The position numbers were made by a program, and so were the translations under genes. A model generated the notes under the pieces. The model ran no database searches and had not been told where the DNA came from. It saw nothing but the letters and a program-made list of their open reading frames with translations. This document shows positions 10,101-18,710 of a stretch of DNA of 64,000 bases, one piece after another (within the stretch, counting starts at the first letter, position 1; each line of letters starts with the position of its first letter). This DNA is from Azotobacter vinelandii CA (GTDB lineage Bacteria > Pseudomonadota > Gammaproteobacteria > Pseudomonadales > Pseudomonadaceae). The stretch covers positions 5,136,501 through 5,200,500 of the forward strand of contig NC_021149.1 of the NCBI RefSeq assembly GCF_000380335.1, written 5' to 3'.

Positions 10101-10978
10101 CCGGCGACGAAGTACAGGCCGCGCAAGCGCGGCGCCTCGCCCAGGGCGTTGCCCTGGAACACCGGGTCGAGCAGCGCGTGCAGGCCGCCGCGCATGTCCT
10201 CGAAGCGCTGCGGCAGGCAATACAGGGCCTCGCCGAGCCGTCCCGACAGCGCGCCGAGCTCGACGATCGCCTCGGACAGCGCGCGCCCCAGCCGATCGAG
10301 AGCCAGATCGCTCCAGTGCGACTGCCAGGCGGCCTCCGGCGCGAAAGGCGAGGACCAGCCGAGCGGTGTCTCGCGCGCCTCCTCGGGCAGCGCCGCGATC
10401 AGTTCCTGGAAGCCGGGCACTTCCTCCATGCCGGTCACCAGCACATAGACCGGCAGGCTGAGTCCCAGGCGCTGCAGCAGCTCGATGAAAGCACGGCGCG
10501 CGGCGATTCCGCGGGCCACGGCCTGCTCGCCATCCAGCAGGACGGCGACCGGCACGACCCAGACCAGCGCATCCAGGGGGCGGCTGGAGCGCAGGCGCAG
10601 CAGCAGGCCGAGCACCCGCCACCAGGCGGCGGAGCGGCCCGGCCGGCCTTCCTCCGGCATGCACAGGGCATCCGGCACGACCAACAGCGCGCCATCCGGG
10701 TCGCTCCACCAGCAACCGAACCAGGCGGGCTTGCCGGCCGCCTTCAACTGCCAGTCCAGGCATAGCTGCGCGCAGCGTTCCTCGTCGCCGATCATCAGCA
10801 GCCAGGGCGTCTGGTAGCGATCGTTCACCGCCCGGTCGTGCTCCATCTGGCGAACCGCGGCATAGAAGCCGCGCACCGCCGAGCCCGCCTGGCTGCGCAG
10901 CCAGGCGAGCAACAGCGCGGCCGCCAGCAACAGCAGGAGCGCGACAATCACGGCCACGTCGATTTCCGGCAGGCTCAT
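7160..10978 (-). CDS. tssM: Type VI secretion inner-membrane protein TssM (IcmF)
   Basis: 1272 aa from the ATG at 10978, which overlaps the tssL stop (ATGA). The N-terminal membrane segment is at about residues 8-28 (VAVIVALLLLLAAALLLAWL), and another lies near 340-360 (AGAAALVFGLFWSGAMLWVWY). The cytoplasmic part between them has IcmF features (WLLMIGDEERCAQLCLD..., VPVYVLVTGMEEVPGF) but no clean Walker A, so ATP binding is doubtful. A large periplasmic region ends in the IcmF C-terminal beta domain. With TssL and TssJ it forms the trans-envelope complex. The length fits the family (about 1100-1300 aa). Confidence 0.93.
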   Translation of the reverse strand: MSLPEIDVAVIVALLLLLAAALLLAWLRSQAGSAVRGFYAAVRQMEHDRAVNDRYQTPWLLMIGDEERCAQLCLDWQLKAAGKPAWFGCWWSDPDGALLVVPDALCMPEEGRPGRSAAWWRVLGLLLRLRSSRPLDALVWVVPVAVLLDGEQAVARGIAARRAFIELLQRLGLSLPVYVLVTGMEEVPGFQELIAALPEEARETPLGWSSPFAPEAAWQSHWSDLALDRLGRALSEAIVELGALSGRLGEALYCLPQRFEDMRGGLHALLDPVFQGNALGEAPRLRGLYFVAGRAAAGGEPGQDLSGLDVPPLRGLFSRQLWQRRILAEQGLARAVPRILRLRQRWQQVAGAAALVFGLFWSGAMLWVWYESSREAEDLARLLQETRNRYVALDDDARHRELSRQNAQAFWTLLERAPRWRFASPAFPTSWLSPLDRRLEASLAGAARERLFQPLRDQLAADLDALGAMHGAGRHSSPEGDSPEQWQNYVLAKGLVERVTRLEQQNRWLAQALGRPLAPLETLAAMGRDALGLQPGAGPLRHEAFYNRLLRTAPAPAMQALDLHANRKIAERFQNLMRQWLTQYFLAEHFVRPAGYLKIHLQKLQAGYGNSLRELEEVGGLIDNLRDLVALINAAWARGNGRDRVPGYEAMLDGARQTTLLGPAVVQAVEQEASRLQKSFRDQWIAQAGSRDNLLVLLGGGSLELQEQVAGLDKSIESLLRHDFAAIALRREGEGEGEDESRAQPLAIDARALDTALGYYAGYKGYADQELAQIPPPYRAALLGAAARAASLAMWSSLESKGGVPRLGSERSFDVPADKALQLQEAFAELNSGDLAQALLENLNRRALGDVQEALAEVEALPMFHQGYDFALWDGGKGPGLQMFRAQDLQDLKQGLAQQFAVMLEATQASARALEWLRMQRSHLSLADYDKVLRLTALGEEMLKHKAQNPASAPALFQQLVARDFVEMDGGTCPGILQAAYLAQGQDDLSRRGQFLWEEARQRCDLLQQQRAATAWSRLADYFNQYLAERFPFSHDIRAVDVDPERVRHLLRLIDEHLPQAEAGLQLARRSDRQAAQDFLLRLKQASGWLGALLLRDKNGLQGLDAEVRWRTDRADERGADQVIAWLLQAGRQEIAYPGDDPQRLRWTQGEPVRLVLRWAKNGSQRPVNDPLQPSLAVADREAGWEYTGPWALLRLMRTHIAVQRQSYVDYTDFPLTFQLPVYGAYSSDSRAILFMRVSLMTQGGKAPLSIQPLPVRAPRSPFAAPSVPQRW

Positions 10979-11739
10979 GGCACCCGCTCCGCCGTCAGCG
11001 CCACCTCGACGGACAGCACTGGCTCCAGCGAACCGGCGATGTCGCGCCAGAACAGATGGCCGAGCAGCGTCAGCAGTACCGCCATGCCCAGGATCGCCAG
11101 GCCGAGGCGCAGGCCGTCGGGCAGCGAACGGCGGACCGGCAGGCGCACGGGCGCCACGGCCGCCGGGCGGCCGAGCAGTTCGACCGCATCGCTCATGGCG
11201 GGCTCGCGCAGCCAGGCGAAGTCGAACAGCGCATGCCGCCATTTCTCGTGCAGGGCCTGGCCGCGTGGGCTGCGCAGATGGCCCTGGAAGCCGAGGATCA
11301 GGCATTGCAGGTAGACGTTGGCAAGGTCCCGGGTGGCCGGCGCGCGCTCGGCGAGGACCTTCCTGATCGCCAGCGGGATGCGCTCGCCGGCCTTGCGGCT
11401 ACCGTACAGACGCAGCTCCAGCGGCTTCTCCTGCCAGGCCGCCTGGCCCGGCCAGGGAGCGAACAGCAGCGTCTCGTCGATCAGGGCGACGAAAGCGTAG
11501 ACCATCTCCTTCACCTGATGCGGCGCGTCGCCGGCGCCGGCGAAGGCCGTGCGCCAGAGCCGGCGGGCGATGCGCCCGGCCTGTTCGGCGAAGCGCGCGA
11601 CCAGTTCGGCCTCGCCGGCCTCCTCGCCCTCCAGCTCGCGCCGGACGGCCAGCCATTCGCGCCAGGCCTGGCCAAAGGCGGAACTCAGGGGCGCCTCGCC
11701 GGGACCCGGCGCATAGGGGTCGATCTCCTGCTCGAGCAT
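10975..11739 (-). CDS. tssL: Type VI secretion protein TssL (DotU/IcmH)
   Basis: 254 aa. The start is set at the ATG at 11739 (MLEQEIDPYAPG); the reading frame is open further upstream but runs through tssK. The DotU cytoplasmic domain includes VKEMVYAFVALIDETLLF and LELRLYGSRKAGERI and NVYLQCLILGFQGHL. A single C-terminal membrane anchor is at about 214-234 (GLAILGMAVLLTLLGHLF). There is no OmpA-type peptidoglycan domain after it, so this is the short TssL form. It overlaps tssM by four bases and lies 17 bp after tssK. Confidence 0.92.
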   Translation of the reverse strand: MLEQEIDPYAPGPGEAPLSSAFGQAWREWLAVRRELEGEEAGEAELVARFAEQAGRIARRLWRTAFAGAGDAPHQVKEMVYAFVALIDETLLFAPWPGQAAWQEKPLELRLYGSRKAGERIPLAIRKVLAERAPATRDLANVYLQCLILGFQGHLRSPRGQALHEKWRHALFDFAWLREPAMSDAVELLGRPAAVAPVRLPVRRSLPDGLRLGLAILGMAVLLTLLGHLFWRDIAGSLEPVLSVEVALTAERVP

Positions 11740-11756
11740 GTCGGCTCCTCGCTGCG

Positions 11757-13082
11757 CTAGCGGTCGCCGGCGTCGGCGAACAGCACGATCTGCCAGGGCT
11801 GGCCGCCGGCCGCGCCGCCGCAGGGCACGATGCGCAGCGCCTGGCTCGGATCGAACCACTCGCCGGCCGCCTTGAGCACGAAGATCCGCGTGTCCTCGCC
11901 GACCCCGTAGGCGACCTGTTCCTGCCGGGGCATGGGATGCCAGGAAAGCCCGCCCATGCGCTGGCGAACCAGAGTCGCGACATGCGCCTCGGAAGCGACG
12001 ATGGCTTGCGCCAGCCAGTCCCGGGCCGCCTGCTCGCCGGTCCCGGCCGGCATGCGCAGGCCGATCGCCAGGCGCTGGCCGGGCCGCTCCCGATCCGGCA
12101 GGAGGATATGGAAGCCATGCCGGTCCTGCTCGAACGGCAGGCTCCGGTAGCCCGCGCGGATCCGCGCCAGCGTCGCCGCCAGCCAGCCGAGCACCTCGTC
12201 GTAGCCGCGCAGCAGGTCCTCGAACTCCAGGGGACGGAACGCCGGGACGCCGGCCAACGGATCGAGCGCGCACCAGGCGCCGGCCATGCCGGCCAGCAGC
12301 CGGTGCAGGGTCGCCGGATCGGTGCCGCGTCCGTTCAAGGCCGCCTCCACCTCGGGCAGTCGCGCCCACAGGGCCGCCAGTTGCAGGCGAAGCTCGGCGG
12401 CGTCTTCGGCGTTGCCGGCCTGCCGGGCCTGGCGCAGCCGCCCGGCGAGGAACAGGCACTTCTCCCGGGCGCGGGCGCACAGGGCCCGCACCTTTTCGCC
12501 CAGCGGCGACTCCGGGAGGATGCGCGGCATCGGGGCGACATAGGGCAAACGAACATAGCCGCCGCCCTCCCGCCCCACTCGCAGCAGGGGAATGCACACC
12601 GAGTCGGCCCGTCCTTCGGCGGTGACCAGGCGCGGATTCGGCCGCCAGACGACGATCGGCTCGGGATGCTCGCCGCTGGCCAGATCGGGCAGCGCGTCAC
12701 CGACCACCGAGCGCAGGCGTCCGTTCAGCGGCAGCAACTGGCCGGCCCGTCCCAGCGGCGTCACGGCGAGGTAGACGGTCACGCCGGCGGCCGAGTCGGC
12801 GAACGCCTCGGCCAGATCCAGTTCCAGCGGCGCACCGCCGTCGGCGCTCAGGCCGACCGGCAGGCCGTCCGGCAGGGTGGCTTCGAGGGCGGTCACCCGC
12901 ACCCGACCGGCACAGAGGGCGGCAGGATCGACCTCCAGCGTCTCGACGCCCCAGAACCAGGGATTGCAGACCCTGGCCAGGTGTCCCGCCAGGGCTTCCG
13001 CGCGCAAGCCCTGGAGCTGGAAATGCTGGGGCAGCAACTGCATGCCCTCGTGCCAGCAGACCGCCTCGGGTAGAACACTCAT
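11757..13082 (-). CDS. tssK: Type VI secretion baseplate protein TssK
   Basis: 441 aa starting MSVLPEAVCWHEGMQLLPQHFQ, a close match to the TssK N-terminal consensus (W.EGM.L.PQHFQ). TssK trimers link the baseplate (TssF, G, E) to the TssM/TssL membrane complex. Other family features are ARVCNPWFWG near residue 45 and WHPMPRQEQVAYGVG near the C-terminus. An upstream in-frame start seven codons earlier is less likely because the family begins at MSVL or similar. It lies 45 bp after tssJ on the same strand. Confidence 0.94.
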   Translation of the reverse strand: MSVLPEAVCWHEGMQLLPQHFQLQGLRAEALAGHLARVCNPWFWGVETLEVDPAALCAGRVRVTALEATLPDGLPVGLSADGGAPLELDLAEAFADSAAGVTVYLAVTPLGRAGQLLPLNGRLRSVVGDALPDLASGEHPEPIVVWRPNPRLVTAEGRADSVCIPLLRVGREGGGYVRLPYVAPMPRILPESPLGEKVRALCARAREKCLFLAGRLRQARQAGNAEDAAELRLQLAALWARLPEVEAALNGRGTDPATLHRLLAGMAGAWCALDPLAGVPAFRPLEFEDLLRGYDEVLGWLAATLARIRAGYRSLPFEQDRHGFHILLPDRERPGQRLAIGLRMPAGTGEQAARDWLAQAIVASEAHVATLVRQRMGGLSWHPMPRQEQVAYGVGEDTRIFVLKAAGEWFDPSQALRIVPCGGAAGGQPWQIVLFADAGDR

Positions 13083-13127
13083 ACGAATCCCTTTCGATTT
13101 CACGGCGCGCGGGACGCCCCGCCGCCA

Positions 13128-13625
13128 CTACCAATGAAACCAACGCAATCCATAGCGACGTTCGTTCTTGCCGAACAGCCGCATGTCCCGGCTTTCGAAA
13201 CGCAACTGCACGACACTCATCTCGTCCAGGCGCAGACGGTGCACGCCCGGCGCGTTGTAGCTGGCGAAGACCAGAAGTCCGGCGGCGGGAGTCCCGGACA
13301 GGGGGAAACGCTCGAACTCCAGGAACTGGCCGGGCACCAGTTCGAGTCCCCATACCGAAAAGGCCTGGCGGTAATCGAGGCGGAGCTGGTCGCGCTCGGC
13401 GAACCACTGCCTGGCGGACATGCCGGAAAACAGCTTCAGCAACTCGGGTTCCCGGACGGCGACGAAGTCCACCGCGATCGGCGTGTCGTCGTTGGCCCGT
13501 GGCGCCACGTCCAGGGTCAGGGCCTTCAGGCCGACTCCGGGCTCGAACAGGCTGCAGGCGCCGAGCGCCAGGACGGCGAAAGAACCGAGAACAATACTTC
13601 CGAAGAAAAACCTTCCCTGCTTCAT
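13128..13625 (-). CDS. tssJ: Type VI secretion outer-membrane lipoprotein TssJ
   Basis: 165 aa with a clear lipoprotein signal: a charged start MKQGR, a hydrophobic stretch, and lipobox LGAC with Cys24. The mature part is a beta-rich domain (LKALTLDVAPRAN..., PIAVDFVAVREPEL, SARQWFAERDQL). This architecture and the position directly upstream of tssK-tssL-tssM fit the TssJ/SciN-type lipoprotein that anchors TssM to the outer membrane. The sequence is divergent from classical TssJ, so the call rests on the lipobox plus context. Confidence 0.82.
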   Translation of the reverse strand: MKQGRFFFGSIVLGSFAVLALGACSLFEPGVGLKALTLDVAPRANDDTPIAVDFVAVREPELLKLFSGMSARQWFAERDQLRLDYRQAFSVWGLELVPGQFLEFERFPLSGTPAAGLLVFASYNAPGVHRLRLDEMSVVQLRFESRDMRLFGKNERRYGLRWFHW

Positions 13626-13812
13626 AAAGGTCTAATCAAGTTTCGCTTGCATTCCCTTATAAACCCGTTTTAACTTTTTTGATAGCTCGTTGCCATCACA
13701 ACGGGTTCGACCGGACCGCCGCCGACTCGCATGGGGTGGTCCCCGCAAGGGAGTGCGATGGCCGGCGAAACCGATGCATTGCGCTCGAAACATCGCATCG
13801 GAGTCAGCCGTC
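13626..13812. promoter_or_regulatory. Divergent promoter region of the two T6SS operons
   Basis: 187 bp between tssJ (leftward) and tssB (rightward). The tssJ-proximal part, 13630-13690, is AT-rich. I see no confident sigma54 GG-N10-GC element or operator here, so regulation of the T6SS cannot be read from the sequence. Confidence 0.5.
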
Positions 13813-14376
13813 ATGGCCGAGAGTACGCAGCACAAGCTCGACAGGATTCGTCCGCCCCGCGTGCAGATCACGTACGACGTGGAAACCGGGAACGCCATCG
13901 AGAAAAAGGAACTCCCGCTGGTGGTCGGCATCCTCGCCGACCTCTCCGGCAAGCCGGAAAAGCCTCTGCCCAAGCTGATGGAACGGCGCTTCGTCGAGAT
14001 CAATCGCGACAACTTCAACGACGTCCTCGCCTCCATCGCTCCCCGCGCCGCCCTGCAGGTCGACAACACCCTGAGCCAGGACGGCAGCAAGCTGAACATC
14101 GAACTGCATTTCGACCACATCGACGACTTCGATCCGGTCAACATCGTCCGGCAGGTGACCCCGCTGCGCCGGCTGTTCGAGGCGCGCCAGCGCCTGCGCG
14201 ACCTGCTCACCAAGCTCGACGGCAACGACGACCTGGACAAGCTGCTGCAGGACGTCGTGGCCAACACCGAAGGGCTGCAGGAGATCAGGTCGGCCCGTCC
14301 GCAGGCCGAGAACCCGGCGGGCGCGCCCGGCGCCGAGCCGGCCGCCGACGAACCGGCAGCGGAACCGCAAGCCTGA
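13813..14376 (+). CDS. tssB: Type VI secretion sheath small subunit TssB (VipA)
   Basis: 187 aa from the ATG at 13813 (MAESTQHKLDRIRPPRVQITYDVETG). Family motifs are ELPLVVGILADLSG, RRFVEINRDNFNDVL and the C-terminal sheath-core helix region RLRDLLTKLDGNDDLDKLLQDV. TssB and TssC build the contractile sheath. The tail (about residues 160-187) is Pro/Ala/Glu-rich and probably disordered. It is the first gene of the rightward T6SS operon, 32 bp before tssC. Confidence 0.95.
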   Translation: MAESTQHKLDRIRPPRVQITYDVETGNAIEKKELPLVVGILADLSGKPEKPLPKLMERRFVEINRDNFNDVLASIAPRAALQVDNTLSQDGSKLNIELHFDHIDDFDPVNIVRQVTPLRRLFEARQRLRDLLTKLDGNDDLDKLLQDVVANTEGLQEIRSARPQAENPAGAPGAEPAADEPAAEPQA

Positions 14377-14408
14377 TCGACCACCACTCATTTCACGGAG
14401 GATTCGCC

Positions 14409-15890
14409 ATGGCCCAGCCGTCCGCCGGCGAGACCCAAGCCAGCGAGAACATCACCCTGTCCCTGCTCGACCGCATCATCGCCGAGGGCCGCATGGCCCA
14501 CGACGACAGCCAGCAGGACTACGCCCGCGACATGCTCGCGGAGTTCGCCACCCAGGTCCTCGACGAAGGCATGGCCATCGACAAGGACACCGTGTCGATG
14601 ATCAACGACCGCATCGCCCAGATCGATGCGCTGATCGGCGCCCAGCTCGACGAAATCCTCCACCATCCCGAGTTGCAGAAGCTGGAAGCCTCCTGGCGCG
14701 GCCTGCACATGCTGGTGAAGAACACCGAGACCGGCGCGCGTCTGAAGCTGCGCCTGCTCAACGTGACCCAGAAGGAACTGCTGATCGATCTGGAGAAGGC
14801 CGTCGAGTTCGACCAGAGCGCGCTGTTCAAGAAGATCTACGAGGAAGAGTACGGCACCTTCGGCGGGCATCCGTTCAGCCTGCTGGTCGGCGACTACAGC
14901 TTCGGCCGCCATCCGCAGGACATCGGCCTGCTGGAAAAGCTCTCCAACGTCGCCGCCGCCGCCCATGCGCCCTTCATCGCCGCGGCCAGCCCGCGCCTGT
15001 TCGACATGGGCAGTTTCACCGAACTGGCGGTGCCGCGCGATCTGGCGAAGATCTTCGAGAGCCAGGAACTGATCAAGTGGCGCGCCTTCCGCGAGAGCGA
15101 GGATTCGCGCTACGTCTCCCTGGTGCTGCCGCACGTCCTCCTGCGCCTGCCCTACGGACCGGACACCTGCCCGGTGGAAGGCATGGACTACGTCGAGGAT
15201 GTCAACGGCCGCGACCACGCCAGGTACCTCTGGGGCAATGCCGCCTGGGCCCTGACCCAGCGCATCACCGAGGCCTTCGCCCGCTATGGCTGGTGCGCGG
15301 CGATTCGCGGCGTGGAAGGCGGCGGCGCGGTCGAGGGCCTGCCGGCGCACAGCTTCCGCACCAGCTCCGGCGACCTGTCGCTGAAATGCCCGACCGAGGT
15401 GGCGATCACCGACCGTCGCGAAAAGGAACTCGACGCACTCGGCTTCATCGCCCTCTGCCACAAGAAGAACAGCGACCTGGCGGTGTTCTTCGGCAGCCAG
15501 ACGACCAACAGGCCCAGGGTCTACAACACCAACGAGGCCAACGCCAACGCCCGTATCTCGGCGATGCTGCCCTATGTCCTGGCCGCCTCGCGCTTCGCCC
15601 ACTATCTCAAGGTGATCATGCGCGACAAGGTCGGCAGCTTCATGACCCGCGACAACGTGCAGACCTACCTGAACAATTGGATCGCCGACTACGTGCTGAT
15701 CAACGACAACGCCCCGCAGGAGATCAAGGCGCAGTATCCGCTGCGCGAAGCGCGGGTGGACGTTTCGGAAGTCGTCGGCAAACCGGGCGTCTATCGCGCC
15801 ACGGTGTTCCTCCGCCCGCACTTCCAACTGGAAGAGCTGACCGCCTCGATCCGCCTGGTCGCCACGCTGCCGCCGCCGGCCGCGGCCTGA
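14409..15890 (+). CDS. tssC: Type VI secretion sheath large subunit TssC (VipB)
   Basis: 493 aa from the ATG at 14409, preceded by GGAGG 7 nt upstream. Hallmark motifs are LEASWRGLHMLV near residue 95, FSLLVGDYSF, FIAAASPRLFDM, DSRYVSLVLPHVLLRLPYG, and the conserved C-terminal handle ending RPHFQLEELTASIRLVA. Together with TssB it forms the contractile sheath around the Hcp tube. The frame is open far upstream because of GC bias, but the family start is MAQP/MSQ-like with a short leader, as chosen. Confidence 0.96.
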   Translation: MAQPSAGETQASENITLSLLDRIIAEGRMAHDDSQQDYARDMLAEFATQVLDEGMAIDKDTVSMINDRIAQIDALIGAQLDEILHHPELQKLEASWRGLHMLVKNTETGARLKLRLLNVTQKELLIDLEKAVEFDQSALFKKIYEEEYGTFGGHPFSLLVGDYSFGRHPQDIGLLEKLSNVAAAAHAPFIAAASPRLFDMGSFTELAVPRDLAKIFESQELIKWRAFRESEDSRYVSLVLPHVLLRLPYGPDTCPVEGMDYVEDVNGRDHARYLWGNAAWALTQRITEAFARYGWCAAIRGVEGGGAVEGLPAHSFRTSSGDLSLKCPTEVAITDRREKELDALGFIALCHKKNSDLAVFFGSQTTNRPRVYNTNEANANARISAMLPYVLAASRFAHYLKVIMRDKVGSFMTRDNVQTYLNNWIADYVLINDNAPQEIKAQYPLREARVDVSEVVGKPGVYRATVFLRPHFQLEELTASIRLVATLPPPAAA

Positions 15891-15896
15891 CCCGCG

Positions 15897-15921
15897 CGCC
15901 CGCCGGTCCGCCCGGCGGGCG
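15897..15921 (+). terminator. Hairpin between tssC and hcp
   Basis: Perfect 10-bp GC stem CGCCCGCCGG / CCGGCGGGCG with a 5-nt loop, starting 7 bp after the tssC stop. No U-run follows. It may protect the upstream mRNA or attenuate, and a separate promoter for hcp could lie at 15922-15960. Confidence 0.45.
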
Positions 15922-15967
15922 GCTCCCCCCTTATCCCGATACGGCATAGATTCAGGAGTTCCATCCG

Positions 15968-16465
15968 ATGGATGCGATCATTCTCGACCTCGGCGACGAC
16001 ATCAAAGGCGACAGCCAGATCGAAGGCTACACCGACAAGATCGAGCTGATGTCCTACAGCCACAACGTGGCCATGCAAGTCACCAACGACATCAGCAACT
16101 CGGAGCGTACCTCCGGCAAGCCGCACATCGGCGAATTCACCGTCACCAAGTTCGTCGATACCTCGACTCCCTCGCTCAACGAATACTGCTGCGCCGGCAA
16201 GGCCATCCCCGAGGTGAAGATCACCGTCGGCCGCAACGCCGCCGAGAGCGACGGCAAGATCCTGCCCTTCATCGTCTACACCCTGAACAACGTGGTGCTC
16301 TCCAACGTCAGCGTCAGCGGCGGGGCGGGCGGCAAGCCGGTCGAGACGCTGTCGCTCAACTTCACCAAGATCAAGTGGGAGCTGACCGCGCAGAAGAACG
16401 ATGGCAGCAAGGAAGGCACGGCCGCCTCGACCTGGGACCTGGCCGCCAACAAGGTCGTCAAGTAA
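15968..16465 (+). CDS. hcp: Type VI secretion tube protein Hcp (TssD)
   Basis: 165 aa beginning MDAIILDLGDDIKGDSQIEGYTDKIELMSYSH, the usual Hcp1-class opening (I.GES...h...I...S). The later TSGKPHIGEFTVTKFVDTSTP and KITVGRNA are equally characteristic. Hcp hexamers stack into the injected tube and also serve as a chaperone for small effectors. It is separated from tssC by a strong hairpin and has its own good AGGAG site, which fits the high expression expected of Hcp. Confidence 0.96.
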   Translation: MDAIILDLGDDIKGDSQIEGYTDKIELMSYSHNVAMQVTNDISNSERTSGKPHIGEFTVTKFVDTSTPSLNEYCCAGKAIPEVKITVGRNAAESDGKILPFIVYTLNNVVLSNVSVSGGAGGKPVETLSLNFTKIKWELTAQKNDGSKEGTAASTWDLAANKVVK

Positions 16466-16480
16466 CGGACCCGGCCGGCC

Positions 16481-16933
16481 ATGGGCGCCTCCGGCACGGG
16501 CATCCGGCCGCCGCTGTTCGAGCGGCTGGCCGCCACGGCGGAAGACCGCGGCAGCGCGGATTTCGACCGGCAAGCGCTGGCCGACTCGGTGCGCGGCGAG
16601 CTGCTGCGGCTACTCAACACCCGCCGCGGCTCGCGGCCGCTCACCACCCCGGCGAGCGTGCTCGACTACGGCATCGCCGACTGGAGCGCGCTGCAGGCCG
16701 AACGCAGCGCCGACCGCCGGCAGTTGAGCCGGGAAATCCGCGACGCCATCCTGCGGTTCGAACCGCGCCTGCAACCGGGCGAAATCGAGCTGCTGTCCAT
16801 CGAGGGCCAGCGCCAGCGACTGCGCGTGCGCCTGAACGGCGTCCTGCGCGGCGGGGAGCGGTGCTGGCCGGTGTCGTTCCTGATCGAGGACGGCGCGGAC
16901 GGTTTCGAGGTGCGCCATGAGCGACTCGATTGA
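16481..16933 (+). CDS. tssE: Type VI secretion baseplate wedge TssE (gp25-like)
   Basis: 150 aa. The gp25-like domain includes LRLLNTRRGSRPLTTPASVLDYGIADW near residues 43-70 and REIRDAILRFEPRL near 88-101, both typical of TssE. It starts PPLFERL, the family opening. Within the baseplate it resembles phage T4 gp25. It overlaps tssF by 17 bp, so the two are coupled. Confidence 0.94.
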   Translation: MGASGTGIRPPLFERLAATAEDRGSADFDRQALADSVRGELLRLLNTRRGSRPLTTPASVLDYGIADWSALQAERSADRRQLSREIRDAILRFEPRLQPGEIELLSIEGQRQRLRVRLNGVLRGGERCWPVSFLIEDGADGFEVRHERLD

Positions 16934-18710
16934 CGAGGTCCTGCTCGACTACTACCAGCGCGAACTGACCTGGCTGCGGCATGCCGGCGCCATTTTCGCC
17001 GAGCGCTATCCCAAGGTCGCCCGACGCCTGGAGCTGTCTCCCGGCGAGTGCCCGGACCCCCATGTGGAACGCCTGCTGGAAGGCTTCTCCCTGCTCGCCG
17101 CGCGCCTGCAGCGGCGCCTCGACGACGACTACGCCGAGTTCAGCGACGCCCTGCTGGAACAGTTGTATCCGCTGGCCCTGCGCCCTTTGCCCTCCTGCGC
17201 CATCGTCCAGTTCGAGCCGGACCCGACCAAGGGCAATCTCGCCGAGGGTTATCGCTTGCCGCGCGATACCCCGCTGTTCGTCACCGGCGCCGACGGCGCC
17301 AGCGTGCACTTCCGCACCAGCGCCGAGGTCGAGCTGTGGCCGCTGCAGATCGTCGAGGCGACCCTCCTCGCCGGCGACGAAGCCTGCGCCCTGACCGGCG
17401 TGGCGCCGGCCCGTTCGGCCCTGCGCCTGAGCCTGCGCTGCCTGGGCGGGTGCCGCTGGCCGGAGCTGCCCGTGCGTCGCCTGCGCCTGCATCTGGCTGC
17501 GTCACCGATGGTCAACGCCAGCCTCCACGACCTGCTGGGCGCCCATGCCCTGCAGATGCTCGCCGGAGTGCCGGGCAGCCTGCCGCAGGCTTTGCCCGGG
17601 TTGCCGCAGGCGGTCGGCTTTTCCGCCGCCGAAGCCTTGCTGCCGGACGAGGACGGACTGCACCCCGGTCTGCGTCTTCTGGCCGAATACTTCGCCTTCC
17701 CGGACAAGTTCGCCTTCTTCGACCTGCCCGTGCAGGCGCCGTCCGGCGCGAGCGAAGAACTCCAGTTGTACATCGTCTTCGACCGCGCCCCGGCCGGCCG
17801 GCTACATCTGCAGGCGGCCGACTTCGCTCTCGGCTGCGCGCCGCTGGTCAACCTGTTCCCGCGCACCTCGGAGCCGCTGCGCCCGGACGGCACCCGCAGC
17901 GAATACCGGCTGGTCGCCGACAGCCACCGGGAAAACAGCATGGAGATCCACAGCATCCGCGCGCTGCGCGCCTGCTCGGCAGAGGGCGTGCGCCAGGTGC
18001 CGGCCTACCATGGCTGCCAGCACGCCCTCGGCGAGAGCCGCCTCTACTGGCACGCCCGCCGCGTCGACGGGCTGACGCCGAACCGCCTGGGCAGCGACCT
18101 GCTGCTGAGCCTGGTCGACACCCGTTTCGACCCGCAGCGCGAGGCGCCCGACTACAGCTTGACCGCCGAGCTGCTGTGCACCAGCCGACACCTCGCCGAG
18201 GCTCTGGGCGCCGGTACCCGGCTGGATTTCGAGCGCCCCGGCCCGGTGGCCCGCGCCCGCCTGCGCAATCCGCCGACGCCGCAAAGCCTGCCGCGCCTGC
18301 GCGGCGAATCGCGCTGGCGGCTGGTCTCGCAACTGAGCCTCAACCACCTGTCGCTGGTGGAGGGAGAACGGGCCCTGGACGCACTCAAGGAAATGCTCCA
18401 GTTGCACAACCTGCGCGACGAGCCCGGCGCGCGCCGGCAGATCGACGGCCTGGTTCGCCTCGACTGCGAACGCATCGTCGCCCAAGTCGGCGAGGACGCC
18501 TGGCGCGGCTGGCGCAACGGCCTGGGCGTGCGCCTGCATCTCGACCCGCAGCATTTCGTCGGCAGCAGCGCCGTGCTGTTCTCCGCCGTCCTCGCGCAGT
18601 TCTTCTCGCTCTACGCCAGCGCCAATCGCTTCGTGCGCACCACGCTGGTCCTGGCCGACAAGGAGATCAAGACGTGGCAGCCACAGGCCGGAATGCCGCT
18701 CGTCCTCTGA
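16917..18710 (+). CDS. tssF: Type VI secretion baseplate protein TssF
   Basis: 597 aa. The start MSDSIDEVLLDYYQRELTWLRHAGAIFAERYPKVARRL is close to the TssF consensus (YY..EL..LR..G..FA..YPK.A..L). Further conserved regions are PDPHVERLLEGFSLLAARLQRRLDD and, near residue 240, LLAEYFAFPDKFAFFDL. The C-terminal part has FSLYASANRF. It forms the baseplate wedge with TssG, TssE and TssK. Both ends overlap neighbours (tssE by 17 bp, tssG by 37 bp), showing tight co-expression. Confidence 0.95.
   Translation: MSDSIDEVLLDYYQRELTWLRHAGAIFAERYPKVARRLELSPGECPDPHVERLLEGFSLLAARLQRRLDDDYAEFSDALLEQLYPLALRPLPSCAIVQFEPDPTKGNLAEGYRLPRDTPLFVTGADGASVHFRTSAEVELWPLQIVEATLLAGDEACALTGVAPARSALRLSLRCLGGCRWPELPVRRLRLHLAASPMVNASLHDLLGAHALQMLAGVPGSLPQALPGLPQAVGFSAAEALLPDEDGLHPGLRLLAEYFAFPDKFAFFDLPVQAPSGASEELQLYIVFDRAPAGRLHLQAADFALGCAPLVNLFPRTSEPLRPDGTRSEYRLVADSHRENSMEIHSIRALRACSAEGVRQVPAYHGCQHALGESRLYWHARRVDGLTPNRLGSDLLLSLVDTRFDPQREAPDYSLTAELLCTSRHLAEALGAGTRLDFERPGPVARARLRNPPTPQSLPRLRGESRWRLVSQLSLNHLSLVEGERALDALKEMLQLHNLRDEPGARRQIDGLVRLDCERIVAQVGEDAWRGWRNGLGVRLHLDPQHFVGSSAVLFSAVLAQFFSLYASANRFVRTTLVLADKEIKTWQPQAGMPLVL

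Noticed and set aside
13690-13812. N-terminal extension of TssB by 41 residues
   Set aside because: The extension has no similarity to TssB, is Arg/Trp-rich, and the ATG at 13813 gives the standard MAE.. start.
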